From positions 1-36,585 of the forward strand of contig DAHUYQ010000038.1 in the NCBI GenBank assembly GCA_027315115.1: 36,585 nt of DNA, read 5' to 3'. The notes under the pieces are model-generated. The model was given only the letters and a program-made list of their open reading frames with translations. It was not told the origin of the DNA and made no database searches. Positions 15,603-24,217 of the stretch are shown one piece after another; positions within the stretch are counted from its first letter, which is position 1; each line of letters starts with the position of its first letter. The translations under genes were made by a program, and so were the position numbers. The stretch is from Solirubrobacterales bacterium (GTDB taxonomy: Bacteria > Actinomycetota > Thermoleophilia > Solirubrobacterales > Solirubrobacteraceae).

Positions 15603-18178
15603 CAGGGCCTCCAGAGCCGGCCCTCGACATCTCGATCTTCGGCTTGCGCGCAAGCGCCGCGCTGCGGATCTACCAGCTCAGGCTGCGCCGCCACGCGATG
15701 CAGGAGCTGCTCGCCGGCGCCGGGATCGCGATCGGGATCGCGCTCGTCTTCGGCGTGATGCTCGCCAACGCCAACGTGCTCGGCTCGGCGCGAGAGCTGA
15801 TCGACGGCGTGATGGGAACAGCGCGGCTGCAGCTCAGCGCCCGCTCGGCGCAGGGCTTCCCGGAATCGCTTGCGGTGCGCGCCGCCGGCCTGCCCGGGGT
15901 GGCCAGGGCCGCCTCGCTGCTGCGCGAGGACGCCATGATCGAGGGGCCGGGAGGCTCCGAGCCGGTGCAGCTCGTGGGAGTGACGCCACAGCTCATCGGG
16001 CTGCACAGCGTCGCCACGCACAGCTTCAGCAGCGGCGCGGTGCTCTCCGCGGGCGGGCTCGGCCTGCCGCTCGCGGTCTCGCGATCGATCGCCGCGGGCG
16101 CCGGCCGGCAGGTCACGCTCGCCCTCGACGGCCACGCCACCAAGGTCCAGGTGAGCGTCGCGCTCGGCCAGCAGACGATCGGCCCGGTGGCGCAAAGCCC
16201 TCTGGCGGTGATGCTGCTGCCATACGTGCAGCGCCTGGCCGGCGAGCGCGGACGGGTCACGCAGGTGCTGATCGAACCGCGTCCCGGCAAGAGCCGGCTC
16301 GTGGCCAGGGAGCTACGCGCTCTGGCCGGCGGCCGCCTGGACGTGCTGCCAGCCAAGCACGAACTCCAGGTGCTGGCGGCCGCCGCGCAGCCGCTGCAGC
16401 AGTCGAGCGCGCTCTTTGCCACGATCGGCGCGATCGTCGGGTTTCTGCTCGCGCTCAACGCGATGCTGATCACGATGCCCGAGCGGCGCCGCGACGTCGC
16501 CGAGATGGTGCTGCAGGGCTTCGATCGCCGGCAGATCGTGTTGCTGCTCGGATCTCAGGCGGTGCTGCTGGGCCTCTGCGCCTCGCTGGTCGGCGTCAGC
16601 CTTGGCTATCTGCTGGCGCAGACGATCTTCTACCAGCCGCCGGTCTATCTCTCGACCGCGTTCCCGGTCTACGGACAGCAGTCGGTGCGCGCATGGATGG
16701 TGATCGCCGCGATCGGCGCGGGCATGCTGGCGGCACTGGCCTGCGCGCTGCCTCCGCTGCTCGCGCTGCGCACCGCGGCTCGTCCGACCGCCGATGCGGT
16801 CCTTCGTGAAGCCGGCGAGCCCGGCCAGCGGATTCCTGGCGAGCTGACCTCGACGCTCGCCTTCGGGTCGCTGCTGCTGATCGCCGGCGCGAGCGTGCTC
16901 GCCGCGGCGGCGCCGGGGCTGACGGTGCTGGCGGGTGTGATGCTCGCGATCGCCGTGCCGTGCGCGGTGCCGGCGCTCTTCGTGCTGACCCTTGCGCTGA
17001 TGACCCGGATCTCCCGCTCTTTGCGGGGCAGCATGCTGGCCGTCGCGGCGATCGAGCTGCGGTCCACCGCGACGCGCTCGGTGGCTCTGATCGGAGTCAC
17101 GGCGATCGCCATCTACGGCAGCGTCGCGATCGGCGCCACCAGGCACGACTTGACCAGCGGGCTGGATGCCGCGGTCACCGAATACCTGGGGACCGCCGAC
17201 GTATGGGTCGCGCAGAGCAACAACTTCCTCACCGTCGACCCGTTCGACGCCCGCTCTGAGCAGCGTGCGATCGCGGCGCTCCCGAGCGTCTCCTCGGTGC
17301 GCGTCTATCAGGGCGCGCTGCTCGACGTGGGCAAGCGACGGCTCTGGATCAGAGCGCGGCCGCCCGGCGACGGGACGCTCATCCAAGCCTCTCAGTTGCT
17401 CTCCGGCGAGGCGCGCAGCGCCAGCGCGCGGCTTCGTGGCTCTGGCTGGGCGGCGGTCTCGGACGGGTTCGCCGAAGAACGCGGTCTGCGGCTCGGTGCT
17501 CGCTTCACGCTGCCCACGCCGCGGGGGCAGGCGTCTCTGCGGGTCGCCGCGATCACGACCAACACAGGTTGGGCGCCCGGCGCTATCACGATCGGCACAG
17601 CCGACTACCGCCGCTGGTGGGGGACCGGCGCGGCCGCGGCGCTGGAGGTGAGCCTCAGAGCTGGGGTGAGCCCGGCGGCCGGCGCGCGCGCGGTGCGCAG
17701 GGCGCTCGGTCCCCGCAGCGGGCTGGTCGTGGAGACCAGAGCCCAGCGCGAACGCATCTTCGACGCGACCGCGCGTGAAGGGCTGCGCAGCCTCGGCGAG
17801 ATCTCCACGCTGCTTCTGCTGGCAGCGGCGCTCTCGGTAGCAAGCGCGCTTGGCGCGGCGATACTGCAGCGGCGCGAGCGCCTGGCGGCGATGAAGACGC
17901 AGGGCTTCGACAGCGGGCAGCTACTGCGCTGCCTGCTGCTGGAGTGCCTGCTGGCGGTGAGCATCGGCTGCCTCGGCGGCGCCGTGGTCGGAATCTACGG
18001 CCATGCGCTGGCCAACCGCTGGCTGACGATCACCACCGGCTTTCCGGCGCCGTTTGCGGTCGGCGGCGAGCAGATCCTGGAGGCGCTGGCACTGGTGGTC
18101 GCGATCACCCTGGCGATGGTCGCCTTGCCGGGCTGGGCGGCGGCGCGCGTGCCGCCGAGCATGGGCACGGTGGACTGA
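15599..18178 (+). CDS. FtsX/MacB-type ABC permease with two FtsX domains (cluster 1)
   Basis: 859 aa. One membrane segment near residues 40-60 (AGAGIAIGIALVFGVMLANA) is followed by an extracytoplasmic region, a first FtsX domain with three helices (about 275-410), a pair of hydrophobic helices near 425-470, another helix near 490-510, a second extracytoplasmic region, and a second FtsX domain (about 730-850). The C-terminal motif GIYGHALANRWLTITTGFPA is shared with the two permeases at 24-29 kb. Such permeases work by mechanotransmission on lipids, lipoproteins or peptides; the substrate is unknown and no adaptor protein is encoded nearby. The ATG overlaps the ATPase stop. Confidence 0.88.
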   Translation: MTGPPEPALDISIFGLRASAALRIYQLRLRRHAMQELLAGAGIAIGIALVFGVMLANANVLGSARELIDGVMGTARLQLSARSAQGFPESLAVRAAGLPGVARAASLLREDAMIEGPGGSEPVQLVGVTPQLIGLHSVATHSFSSGAVLSAGGLGLPLAVSRSIAAGAGRQVTLALDGHATKVQVSVALGQQTIGPVAQSPLAVMLLPYVQRLAGERGRVTQVLIEPRPGKSRLVARELRALAGGRLDVLPAKHELQVLAAAAQPLQQSSALFATIGAIVGFLLALNAMLITMPERRRDVAEMVLQGFDRRQIVLLLGSQAVLLGLCASLVGVSLGYLLAQTIFYQPPVYLSTAFPVYGQQSVRAWMVIAAIGAGMLAALACALPPLLALRTAARPTADAVLREAGEPGQRIPGELTSTLAFGSLLLIAGASVLAAAAPGLTVLAGVMLAIAVPCAVPALFVLTLALMTRISRSLRGSMLAVAAIELRSTATRSVALIGVTAIAIYGSVAIGATRHDLTSGLDAAVTEYLGTADVWVAQSNNFLTVDPFDARSEQRAIAALPSVSSVRVYQGALLDVGKRRLWIRARPPGDGTLIQASQLLSGEARSASARLRGSGWAAVSDGFAEERGLRLGARFTLPTPRGQASLRVAAITTNTGWAPGAITIGTADYRRWWGTGAAAALEVSLRAGVSPAAGARAVRRALGPRSGLVVETRAQRERIFDATAREGLRSLGEISTLLLLAAALSVASALGAAILQRRERLAAMKTQGFDSGQLLRCLLLECLLAVSIGCLGGAVVGIYGHALANRWLTITTGFPAPFAVGGEQILEALALVVAITLAMVALPGWAAARVPPSMGTVD

Positions 18179-18210
18179 GAAGGCGCGGATGCGCGCTCGC
18201 ATTGCGCCCT

Positions 18211-19332
18211 GTGCAGACGCTCATCCATCCGGCGGTCGATCATGCGCTTGCCCGGACCTTCATCCTGGCCGCGCGGCGCTACTGGCGCGAGGTGTTCCCG
18301 CGCGCGCGTCTGGAGCTGCGGGGCTGGCGCCGGCGTGCCGGCGTGATCCCGGACAGCCGGCTGCGCGGCCTGGCTCTGACCGTGCAGCGCACCAAGGCGT
18401 CCAACATCGAGGGCGCGGTCGCGTTCGCCGCGTTCGCGACCTGCCCGCACGGCCATCTCGTCGTGCGGGCGCAGGTCTGCTTCCAGGCCATCTACGACTA
18501 CGCCGACTCGCTCGCCGAGGATCAGCGGCAGGTCCCGGCTTTGAACGCGCGGCAGCTTCACCTGGCGCTGCTGGGCGCGGTCGATCGCGCTCACCGCGGC
18601 ATCGACCACTACGCGCACAGCGCCAGCTCCGAGGACGCCGGCTACATACAGGCGCTGGTCGACTCCTGCGTGACGGCGATCGAGACGCTGCCCTCGCGCA
18701 GCGCGGTGGCCGGCGAGGCGGTCTGCTTCGTGCAGCGGATAGTCGCCTACCAGACCCTCAATCTGGCGGCCGACCAGGGGACTCAGCGTGGGCTGGCGCG
18801 CTGGGCCACCCGCCGCACGCCCGCGGGCTGCGGTCTGCGGTGGTGGGAGGTGGCCGCGTCGGCCGGGTCCTCGCTGGGGGTGTTCGCGCTGATCGCGCTC
18901 GCCTCCCACGGCCCGCTCGCGCGGCAGGAGGCGCTAGCCGTCCAGGATGCCTACTTCCCGTGGATCGGCTCGCTGCACTCGCTGCTGGACAGCCTCGTGG
19001 ACCACGCCGAGGACGCGGCGGCCGGGCAGGCCAACCTGGTGGCGCACTACGAGGACCGGCGGCAGGCGTGCGAGCGCGTCGCCGCGATCGCCGCGGAAGC
19101 GGCGCGCCGTGCCGCCGATCTGCCTCGCGCCGGCTGGCACACGGTCGTGCTTGGCGGCATGGTCGGCTCCTATCTGTCCGCGCCGGAGGCCGCGACGCCT
19201 ACCGTCCGTTCGGTGGCTGAGCGGGTGATGGCTGCCGTCGGCGGAGCGGCGCCGGCCGCTCTGGCCGTGTTCCGCGCACGCCGATTGGCAATACGAACGG
19301 TAAAGATGTGTACGATGCCAACCGTCTCGTGA
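18211..19332 (+). CDS. DUF2600 family (YtpB-like, tetraprenyl-beta-curcumene synthase family) protein
   Basis: About 373 aa from the GTG at 18211; a TTG at 18202 is an alternative, and the open frame further upstream overlaps the permease gene and is not credible. Family features include AARRYWREVFPRARLELRGW, the Asp-containing FQAIYDYADSL segment (D96 and D99), GLRWWEVAASAGSSLGVFAL and YFPWIGSLHSLLDSLVDHAEDA. The founding member in Bacillus cyclises tetraprenyl diphosphate to tetraprenyl-beta-curcumene, so a terpene-synthase activity is inferred. It begins 32 bp after the permease stop on the same strand and may be co-transcribed with cluster 1. Confidence 0.85.
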   Translation: MQTLIHPAVDHALARTFILAARRYWREVFPRARLELRGWRRRAGVIPDSRLRGLALTVQRTKASNIEGAVAFAAFATCPHGHLVVRAQVCFQAIYDYADSLAEDQRQVPALNARQLHLALLGAVDRAHRGIDHYAHSASSEDAGYIQALVDSCVTAIETLPSRSAVAGEAVCFVQRIVAYQTLNLAADQGTQRGLARWATRRTPAGCGLRWWEVAASAGSSLGVFALIALASHGPLARQEALAVQDAYFPWIGSLHSLLDSLVDHAEDAAAGQANLVAHYEDRRQACERVAAIAAEAARRAADLPRAGWHTVVLGGMVGSYLSAPEAATPTVRSVAERVMAAVGGAAPAALAVFRARRLAIRTVKMCTMPTVS

Positions 19333-19354
19333 GTTTGGTGGCGGGCGCCTCGGG

Positions 19355-19413
19355 CGTAACGATCGGCACGGGTCGAACGTTACGTGGGGACTATTCGTCT
19401 ACTGGACTATTCG
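19355..19413. promoter_or_regulatory. Inverted and direct repeats upstream of iclR-type gene
   Basis: A perfect 7-bp inverted repeat (CGTAACG 19355-19361, CGTTACG 19378-19384) with 16-nt spacing is followed by two direct copies of GGACTATTCG (19388-19397 and 19404-19413). The block lies about 150-210 bp before the IclR-type start in an otherwise empty 233-bp gap. Confidence 0.4.
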
Positions 19414-19565
19414 CAACGGCCTTCTACCGTCAGAGTGCTAACGCAGATGAAGATATGTGCGCAGATCTGCGGAGTCATCCCGGGATCGGGGTGTCTACGC
19501 TCCGTTGGCCGGCCATCCGTGCCGATGCGCTGTGGCACGCCGTCAAGCCCTGAAAGGGGGAACAT

Positions 19566-20432
19566 GTGAGCCCGAAGATGGGATCACGCAGTGGTGCTCG
19601 CTTGACCGAACCGCGTTACTCGCAATCCCTGGAGACGGGGTTGCTCGTGATGAAGGGGTTCTCCAGCGAGCAGCCGCTGCAAGGCATCGCCGACGTCGCC
19701 GACCGCATGGAAGCGAGTCGCAGCACCGTCCACCGATACATGACCACGCTCGTGGCGCTTGGCATGCTGGAGCAGGATCCGCTCTCCCGGCGCTACCGGG
19801 TGAGCCTGCTGCCGGCGGACATCGGGGCCTCAGCGCTGGATGCGAGCAGGGTGGTGCAAGCGCTCGACGGGCAGCTTCGGCTGCTGGCGCGCAAGACCGG
19901 GTGCACGGTGAGGCTGGGAGTGCTCGCCGACAACGAGGTGCTGATCGCCGGCGTGGCCAGGAGCATCGGCGAGGGCCAGGGCCTGCTCGGCGTGCAGGTG
20001 CGGCGCGGCGCACGCCTGGCAACTCACGCGACGGCGCTCGGAAAGGTGCTGCTCGGCGGCTTTGAGGCCAAGGAGCTGCGCGATCAGCTTGCCAGCGTGA
20101 CGCTCGCCAAGCTTACGCCCAAGACGATCACGAGCAAGCGCGGGCTGGCCAGCGAGGTGGCCGCCGCCAAGGAGCAGGGATTCGCGACCGAGCGCGAGGA
20201 GGCCGAGCAGGGCACCGTGGGCGTCGCGGTCCCGGTGCTCGACTCCATCGGCGAGCAGGTCGCCGCGCTCGGGCTGGTCGCGCACACGCCCGAGATCGCG
20301 ATCGAGCACCTGGAGGGATCGCTGCAGGCGCTGAAGGACACCGCTGCCGCGATCGGCAAGCAGGTGGGCGAGCGCGAGCAGAAGCGCCGCAGCAGGCGAC
20401 GGGCCGCCGCGCCGGCCGAGTCCTCCTCCTAG
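19566..20432 (+). CDS. IclR-family transcriptional regulator
   Basis: 288 aa from a GTG at 19566 preceded by AAAGGGGGA; the nearby ATG at 19564 runs straight into a stop and cannot be used. The winged helix includes SLETGLLVMKGFSSEQPLQG and ASRSTVHRYMTTLVALGMLE, and the effector domain shows GARLATHATALGKVLLG and the late GVAVPVLDSIGEQVAALGLV typical of IclR. The C-terminus ends in a basic stretch (REQKRRSRRRAA). It lies convergent to glutamate dehydrogenase. The ligand and targets are not evident; the repeats upstream may be autoregulatory. Confidence 0.9.
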   Translation: MSPKMGSRSGARLTEPRYSQSLETGLLVMKGFSSEQPLQGIADVADRMEASRSTVHRYMTTLVALGMLEQDPLSRRYRVSLLPADIGASALDASRVVQALDGQLRLLARKTGCTVRLGVLADNEVLIAGVARSIGEGQGLLGVQVRRGARLATHATALGKVLLGGFEAKELRDQLASVTLAKLTPKTITSKRGLASEVAAAKEQGFATEREEAEQGTVGVAVPVLDSIGEQVAALGLVAHTPEIAIEHLEGSLQALKDTAAAIGKQVGEREQKRRSRRRAAAPAESSS

Positions 20433-20507
20433 ACAGCCGCCTCTGCGTCTGCGTCGGCGACGCGCGGGGCTCCGCCGAGAGCCTCGCGCGTGACGCCGCC
20501 GCGCTCT

Positions 20508-20555
20508 GAGGCGCCGATCTACACGTGGCTCGCCGCCGCGCCCCGAGGCGCCGAT

Positions 20556-20563
<8 letters not shown>
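20508..20563. repeat. 19-bp direct repeat at 3' end of glutamate dehydrogenase gene
   Basis: Positions 20508-20526 and 20545-20563 match at 18 of 19 bases (GAGGCGCCGATCTA then C or G, then ACGT). The second copy includes the stop codon of the minus-strand gene; the first copy lies just downstream, as if the 3' end had been partly duplicated. Confidence 0.6.
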
Positions 20564-21989
<1,426 letters not shown>

Positions 21990-22245
21990 GTCCAAAGGCT
22001 CGCAGGTGCGGCGGCGCGGTGCTTGCGCGAACGGGGCGGTGGGATCGCGGGAGCGGCGCCGGGGCGCGGGGAGCACGCCGCTCGGTCAACGGGAAGACGA
22101 GGTCGGTGATTTGCACCGGCGCGGTGCGGCGGCAGTGCGCCGGCGGTGCGGGCCGGCGGCGATGTGCGCACGGGATGCCACGTCTAGCGTGCGATGTGTG
22201 ATCGGCAGTCGCGAAACGATCCTGCACGGTGGAGCCCTGCCGAGG

Positions 22246-22287
22246 GCGGCGGCAGGCCGGGCGGGGCTCGTCTCGGCCTGCCGCCGC
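22246..22287 (+). promoter_or_regulatory. Perfect 14-bp hairpin directly before L,D-transpeptidase ATG
   Basis: GCGGCGGCAGGCCG (22246-22259) and its exact complement (22274-22287) flank a 14-nt loop, and the 3' arm ends at the base before the ATG at 22288. If that ATG is the start, the hairpin occupies the ribosome-binding region. If an upstream GTG (22198) is used, the hairpin is coding. Confidence 0.5.
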
Positions 22288-22986
22288 ATGAGCGTGATGG
22301 GGAGGGGCGTCGTGGCGCTGGGCGTCGCGGTGCTCCTCGGGATGGCGTGCTCGATCGCGGCGCCCGCGCGCGCCGCGGCGCGGGGAGAGGCGGCCGTCGC
22401 ATCGCACGCGGCGCCCGCTGCGTCGATGCTCAAGCTCGGCTCGCGTGGAGCGGCCGTGCGCGCGCTTCAGCACCGGCTGGTCGAGCTTGGGTATCTGCCG
22501 GTCGGCGCCGCCGACGGCTCCTTCGGCATCCAGACTTGGCATGCGGTCGTGGCATTCCAGGGCTGGAGCGGCATTGGACGCGATGGCGTGGTCGGGGCGC
22601 GCACCAGGGCCGCGCTCGCGCGCGCGCAGCGGCCCGTCCCGTGGTCGCGCGCGGAAGGCATGGAGGTGCACATCTCCCAGCAGGTGCTGCTGCTGGTCCG
22701 CGGGGGTCGCGTGCAGCGCGCGATACACGTGTCCACCGGCAGGTCGGGATGGCCGACGCCGGTCGGGCGCTTCCGCGTCACCGAACGGCTGACGCTGAGC
22801 TGGTCGAGGCCGTTTCAAAGCTGGATGCCGCTGGCCCAGTACTTCTACTCGGGCTACGCCATCCATGAGTACCACGACGTGCCGGCCTACCCCGCCTCAC
22901 ACGGCTGCGTGCGCGTCCCCGAAGCCGAAGCGGCGAAGGTGTGGCGCTTCGGCCGGATCGGGATGCGCGTGTGGACCGCCGGCTGA
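22288..22986 (+). CDS. Exported L,D-transpeptidase with peptidoglycan-binding domain
   Basis: 232 aa. A signal peptide (hydrophobic residues 7-24, likely cleavage after the ARA near residue 29) is followed by a PG_binding_1 domain (LKLGSRGAAVRALQHRLVEL, about 48-112) and a YkuD domain (about 124-230) with the catalytic motif SHGCVR (Cys207) and upstream AIHEYH (His193). The enzyme would form 3-3 cross-links or attach proteins to peptidoglycan outside the cell. Start is uncertain: ATG 22288, ATG 22297 or GTG 22198 all yield an export signal. A perfect hairpin abuts the first ATG. Confidence 0.9.
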   Translation: MSVMGRGVVALGVAVLLGMACSIAAPARAAARGEAAVASHAAPAASMLKLGSRGAAVRALQHRLVELGYLPVGAADGSFGIQTWHAVVAFQGWSGIGRDGVVGARTRAALARAQRPVPWSRAEGMEVHISQQVLLLVRGGRVQRAIHVSTGRSGWPTPVGRFRVTERLTLSWSRPFQSWMPLAQYFYSGYAIHEYHDVPAYPASHGCVRVPEAEAAKVWRFGRIGMRVWTAG

Positions 22987-23040
22987 GGCGAGCGGCCGCG
23001 CCCTGCCCGCCGGCGAGCCGCGTCTCGCCGCCGCTCGAAG

Positions 23041-23322
23041 CTAGATCCGGTCCTCGGGCGAGTCGCTGCCGGAGCTCTCGCCGGCGGCGTCGAACTGAGG
23101 TTGGCGGCGCCGCGCCCAGGGAAGCTGCCTGGCGACGCCCGCGAATCGTGTTCCACCGAGGAACAGGACGATGAGGACGATGCGCGCGATCCGTAGATCC
23201 CCCAGCTCGGACGCGGAAGCGTGCAGCACGAAGGTGGCGATCAGCAGCACCGCGATCAGGCCGAGGCGCAGGTAGAAGAACCCTGGCGAGCGTCGCCTGC
23301 CGCCGAACAGGAGCCCGAACAT
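23041..23322 (-). CDS. Small membrane protein of unknown function
   Basis: 93 aa with two predicted membrane helices (about residues 14-35 and 42-58) and a soluble, charged C-terminal tail ending GSDSPEDRI. It starts MFGLLFGGRRRSPGFFYLRL, with a positively charged segment before helix 1, so the N-terminus is probably cytoplasmic. I do not recognise a family. It lies downstream of the DUF7144-like gene on the same strand but is separated from it by a strong hairpin, so it is probably transcribed separately. Confidence 0.65.
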   Translation of the reverse strand: MFGLLFGGRRRSPGFFYLRLGLIAVLLIATFVLHASASELGDLRIARIVLIVLFLGGTRFAGVARQLPWARRRQPQFDAAGESSGSDSPEDRI

Positions 23323-23379
23323 GGAGCCATCCTACTCGTGTGGCGGTCGCCGCGAGCACGGCCCCGGCGGCTGGAAGCA

Positions 23380-23409
23380 CAGGAGCCCGATCACTGGATC
23401 GGGCTCCTG
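23380..23409 (-). terminator. 13-bp perfect hairpin terminator
   Basis: A 13-bp stem with ACTG loop (arms 23380-23392 and 23397-23409, AGGAGCCCGATC-type) lies 89 bp past the stop of the minus-strand gene ending at 23498. There is no T tract, as is common for terminators in high-GC genomes. Confidence 0.7.
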
Positions 23410-23497
23410 GCGCGCGGAGGACCGATGACGGCGCTCAGCGTAATAGCCGCCAGTCAGTCGAGAGCGCCCAGACGATGTGTCGCGTGAGCGACTCCGC

Positions 23498-23902
23498 TCA
23501 CCTGCGCAAGGTCGGCTCCGGGGTCTTGGCGAGCTCGTAGAGCACGATCACCGAGAGCGCGAAGACGCAGATCGACCAGAACGGCAGCACCCAGATGTCG
23601 AGCAGCGCTCCGATCGCCGCGAGCGAGGCCGCGAAGACGCCGAACCAGCGCCCGAAGGAGCCGCCCTGGAAGAGCGAGAGCGCGGCCAGGATCTCGATCG
23701 CCCCCAGGATCAGAGTGACCCATCCCCACGTGTTCAGTTTGCCGAACACGTACTGGGCGCCGTTCACTGTCACGAAATGCGATTCGGAGATCGCAGCGAT
23801 CCCCCAGATGATGTTGAGCACCCCGGCGATCAGCAGCAGAATCCCCGCAAAGACCCACCAGCCGGTGACCCGTTCCTCGTTGACCCGCTCCTCGTAGCCC
23901 AT
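23498..23902 (-). CDS. DUF7144-like four-helix membrane protein
   Basis: 134 aa from the ATG at 23902, which has an AGGAGG ribosome site six bases upstream. Four hydrophobic helices are visible (VFAGILLLIAGVLNIIWGIA; WGWVTLILGAIEILAALSLF; the segment around FGVFAASLAAIGALLDI; WSICVFALSVIVLYEL). The GxxxxxxGxxNxxxG start and TWGWVTLILG segment resemble a family of actinobacterial membrane proteins now named DUF7144. The function is unknown. A hairpin terminator follows it. Confidence 0.8.
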   Translation of the reverse strand: MGYEERVNEERVTGWWVFAGILLLIAGVLNIIWGIAAISESHFVTVNGAQYVFGKLNTWGWVTLILGAIEILAALSLFQGGSFGRWFGVFAASLAAIGALLDIWVLPFWSICVFALSVIVLYELAKTPEPTLRR

Positions 23903-24217
23903 TGCCTGCCTCCTGGTCTTTCGATCGCATAAGCCATCTGGCAACGGTCGCGTACTGCCGGCCGGGACACATCGTGGTGATGCCATGCAGGTCGCTGTGG
24001 CGAAGTACGGAAATGGGAGGCGGGATGTGCCGCCTGGTGGCGCGCTACGGCGTTTCGTTGGGCTTGCCGGTGGGCGGCGGCGTCATAGGCCGCGCAGCAG
24101 GGCGTCGACGGTGTCGTCGTCGACGGCAGCTCGGGGTGGCGATGCCCAGTGCGTTCTCGCGGCTCGCGGAGCCGCTGCGTGACGGCCTCTCGCGAGGCGC
24201 CGCCAGCCAGGCGTTGG
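23903..24217. other. 315-bp gap without a convincing gene
   Basis: Several short open frames cross this stretch on both strands, but none shows a recognisable motif or good start signal. It contains the upstream region of the DUF7144-like gene and a small hairpin at 24103-24125. Otherwise I see nothing in it. Confidence 0.6.
24103..24125 (-). terminator. Possible terminator of ABC cluster 2
   Basis: CGTCGACG at 24103-24110 and again at 24118-24125 can pair across a 7-nt loop (the unit is self-complementary). It lies about 93 bp beyond the last stop of the minus-strand operon. Position and symmetry only. Confidence 0.3.
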
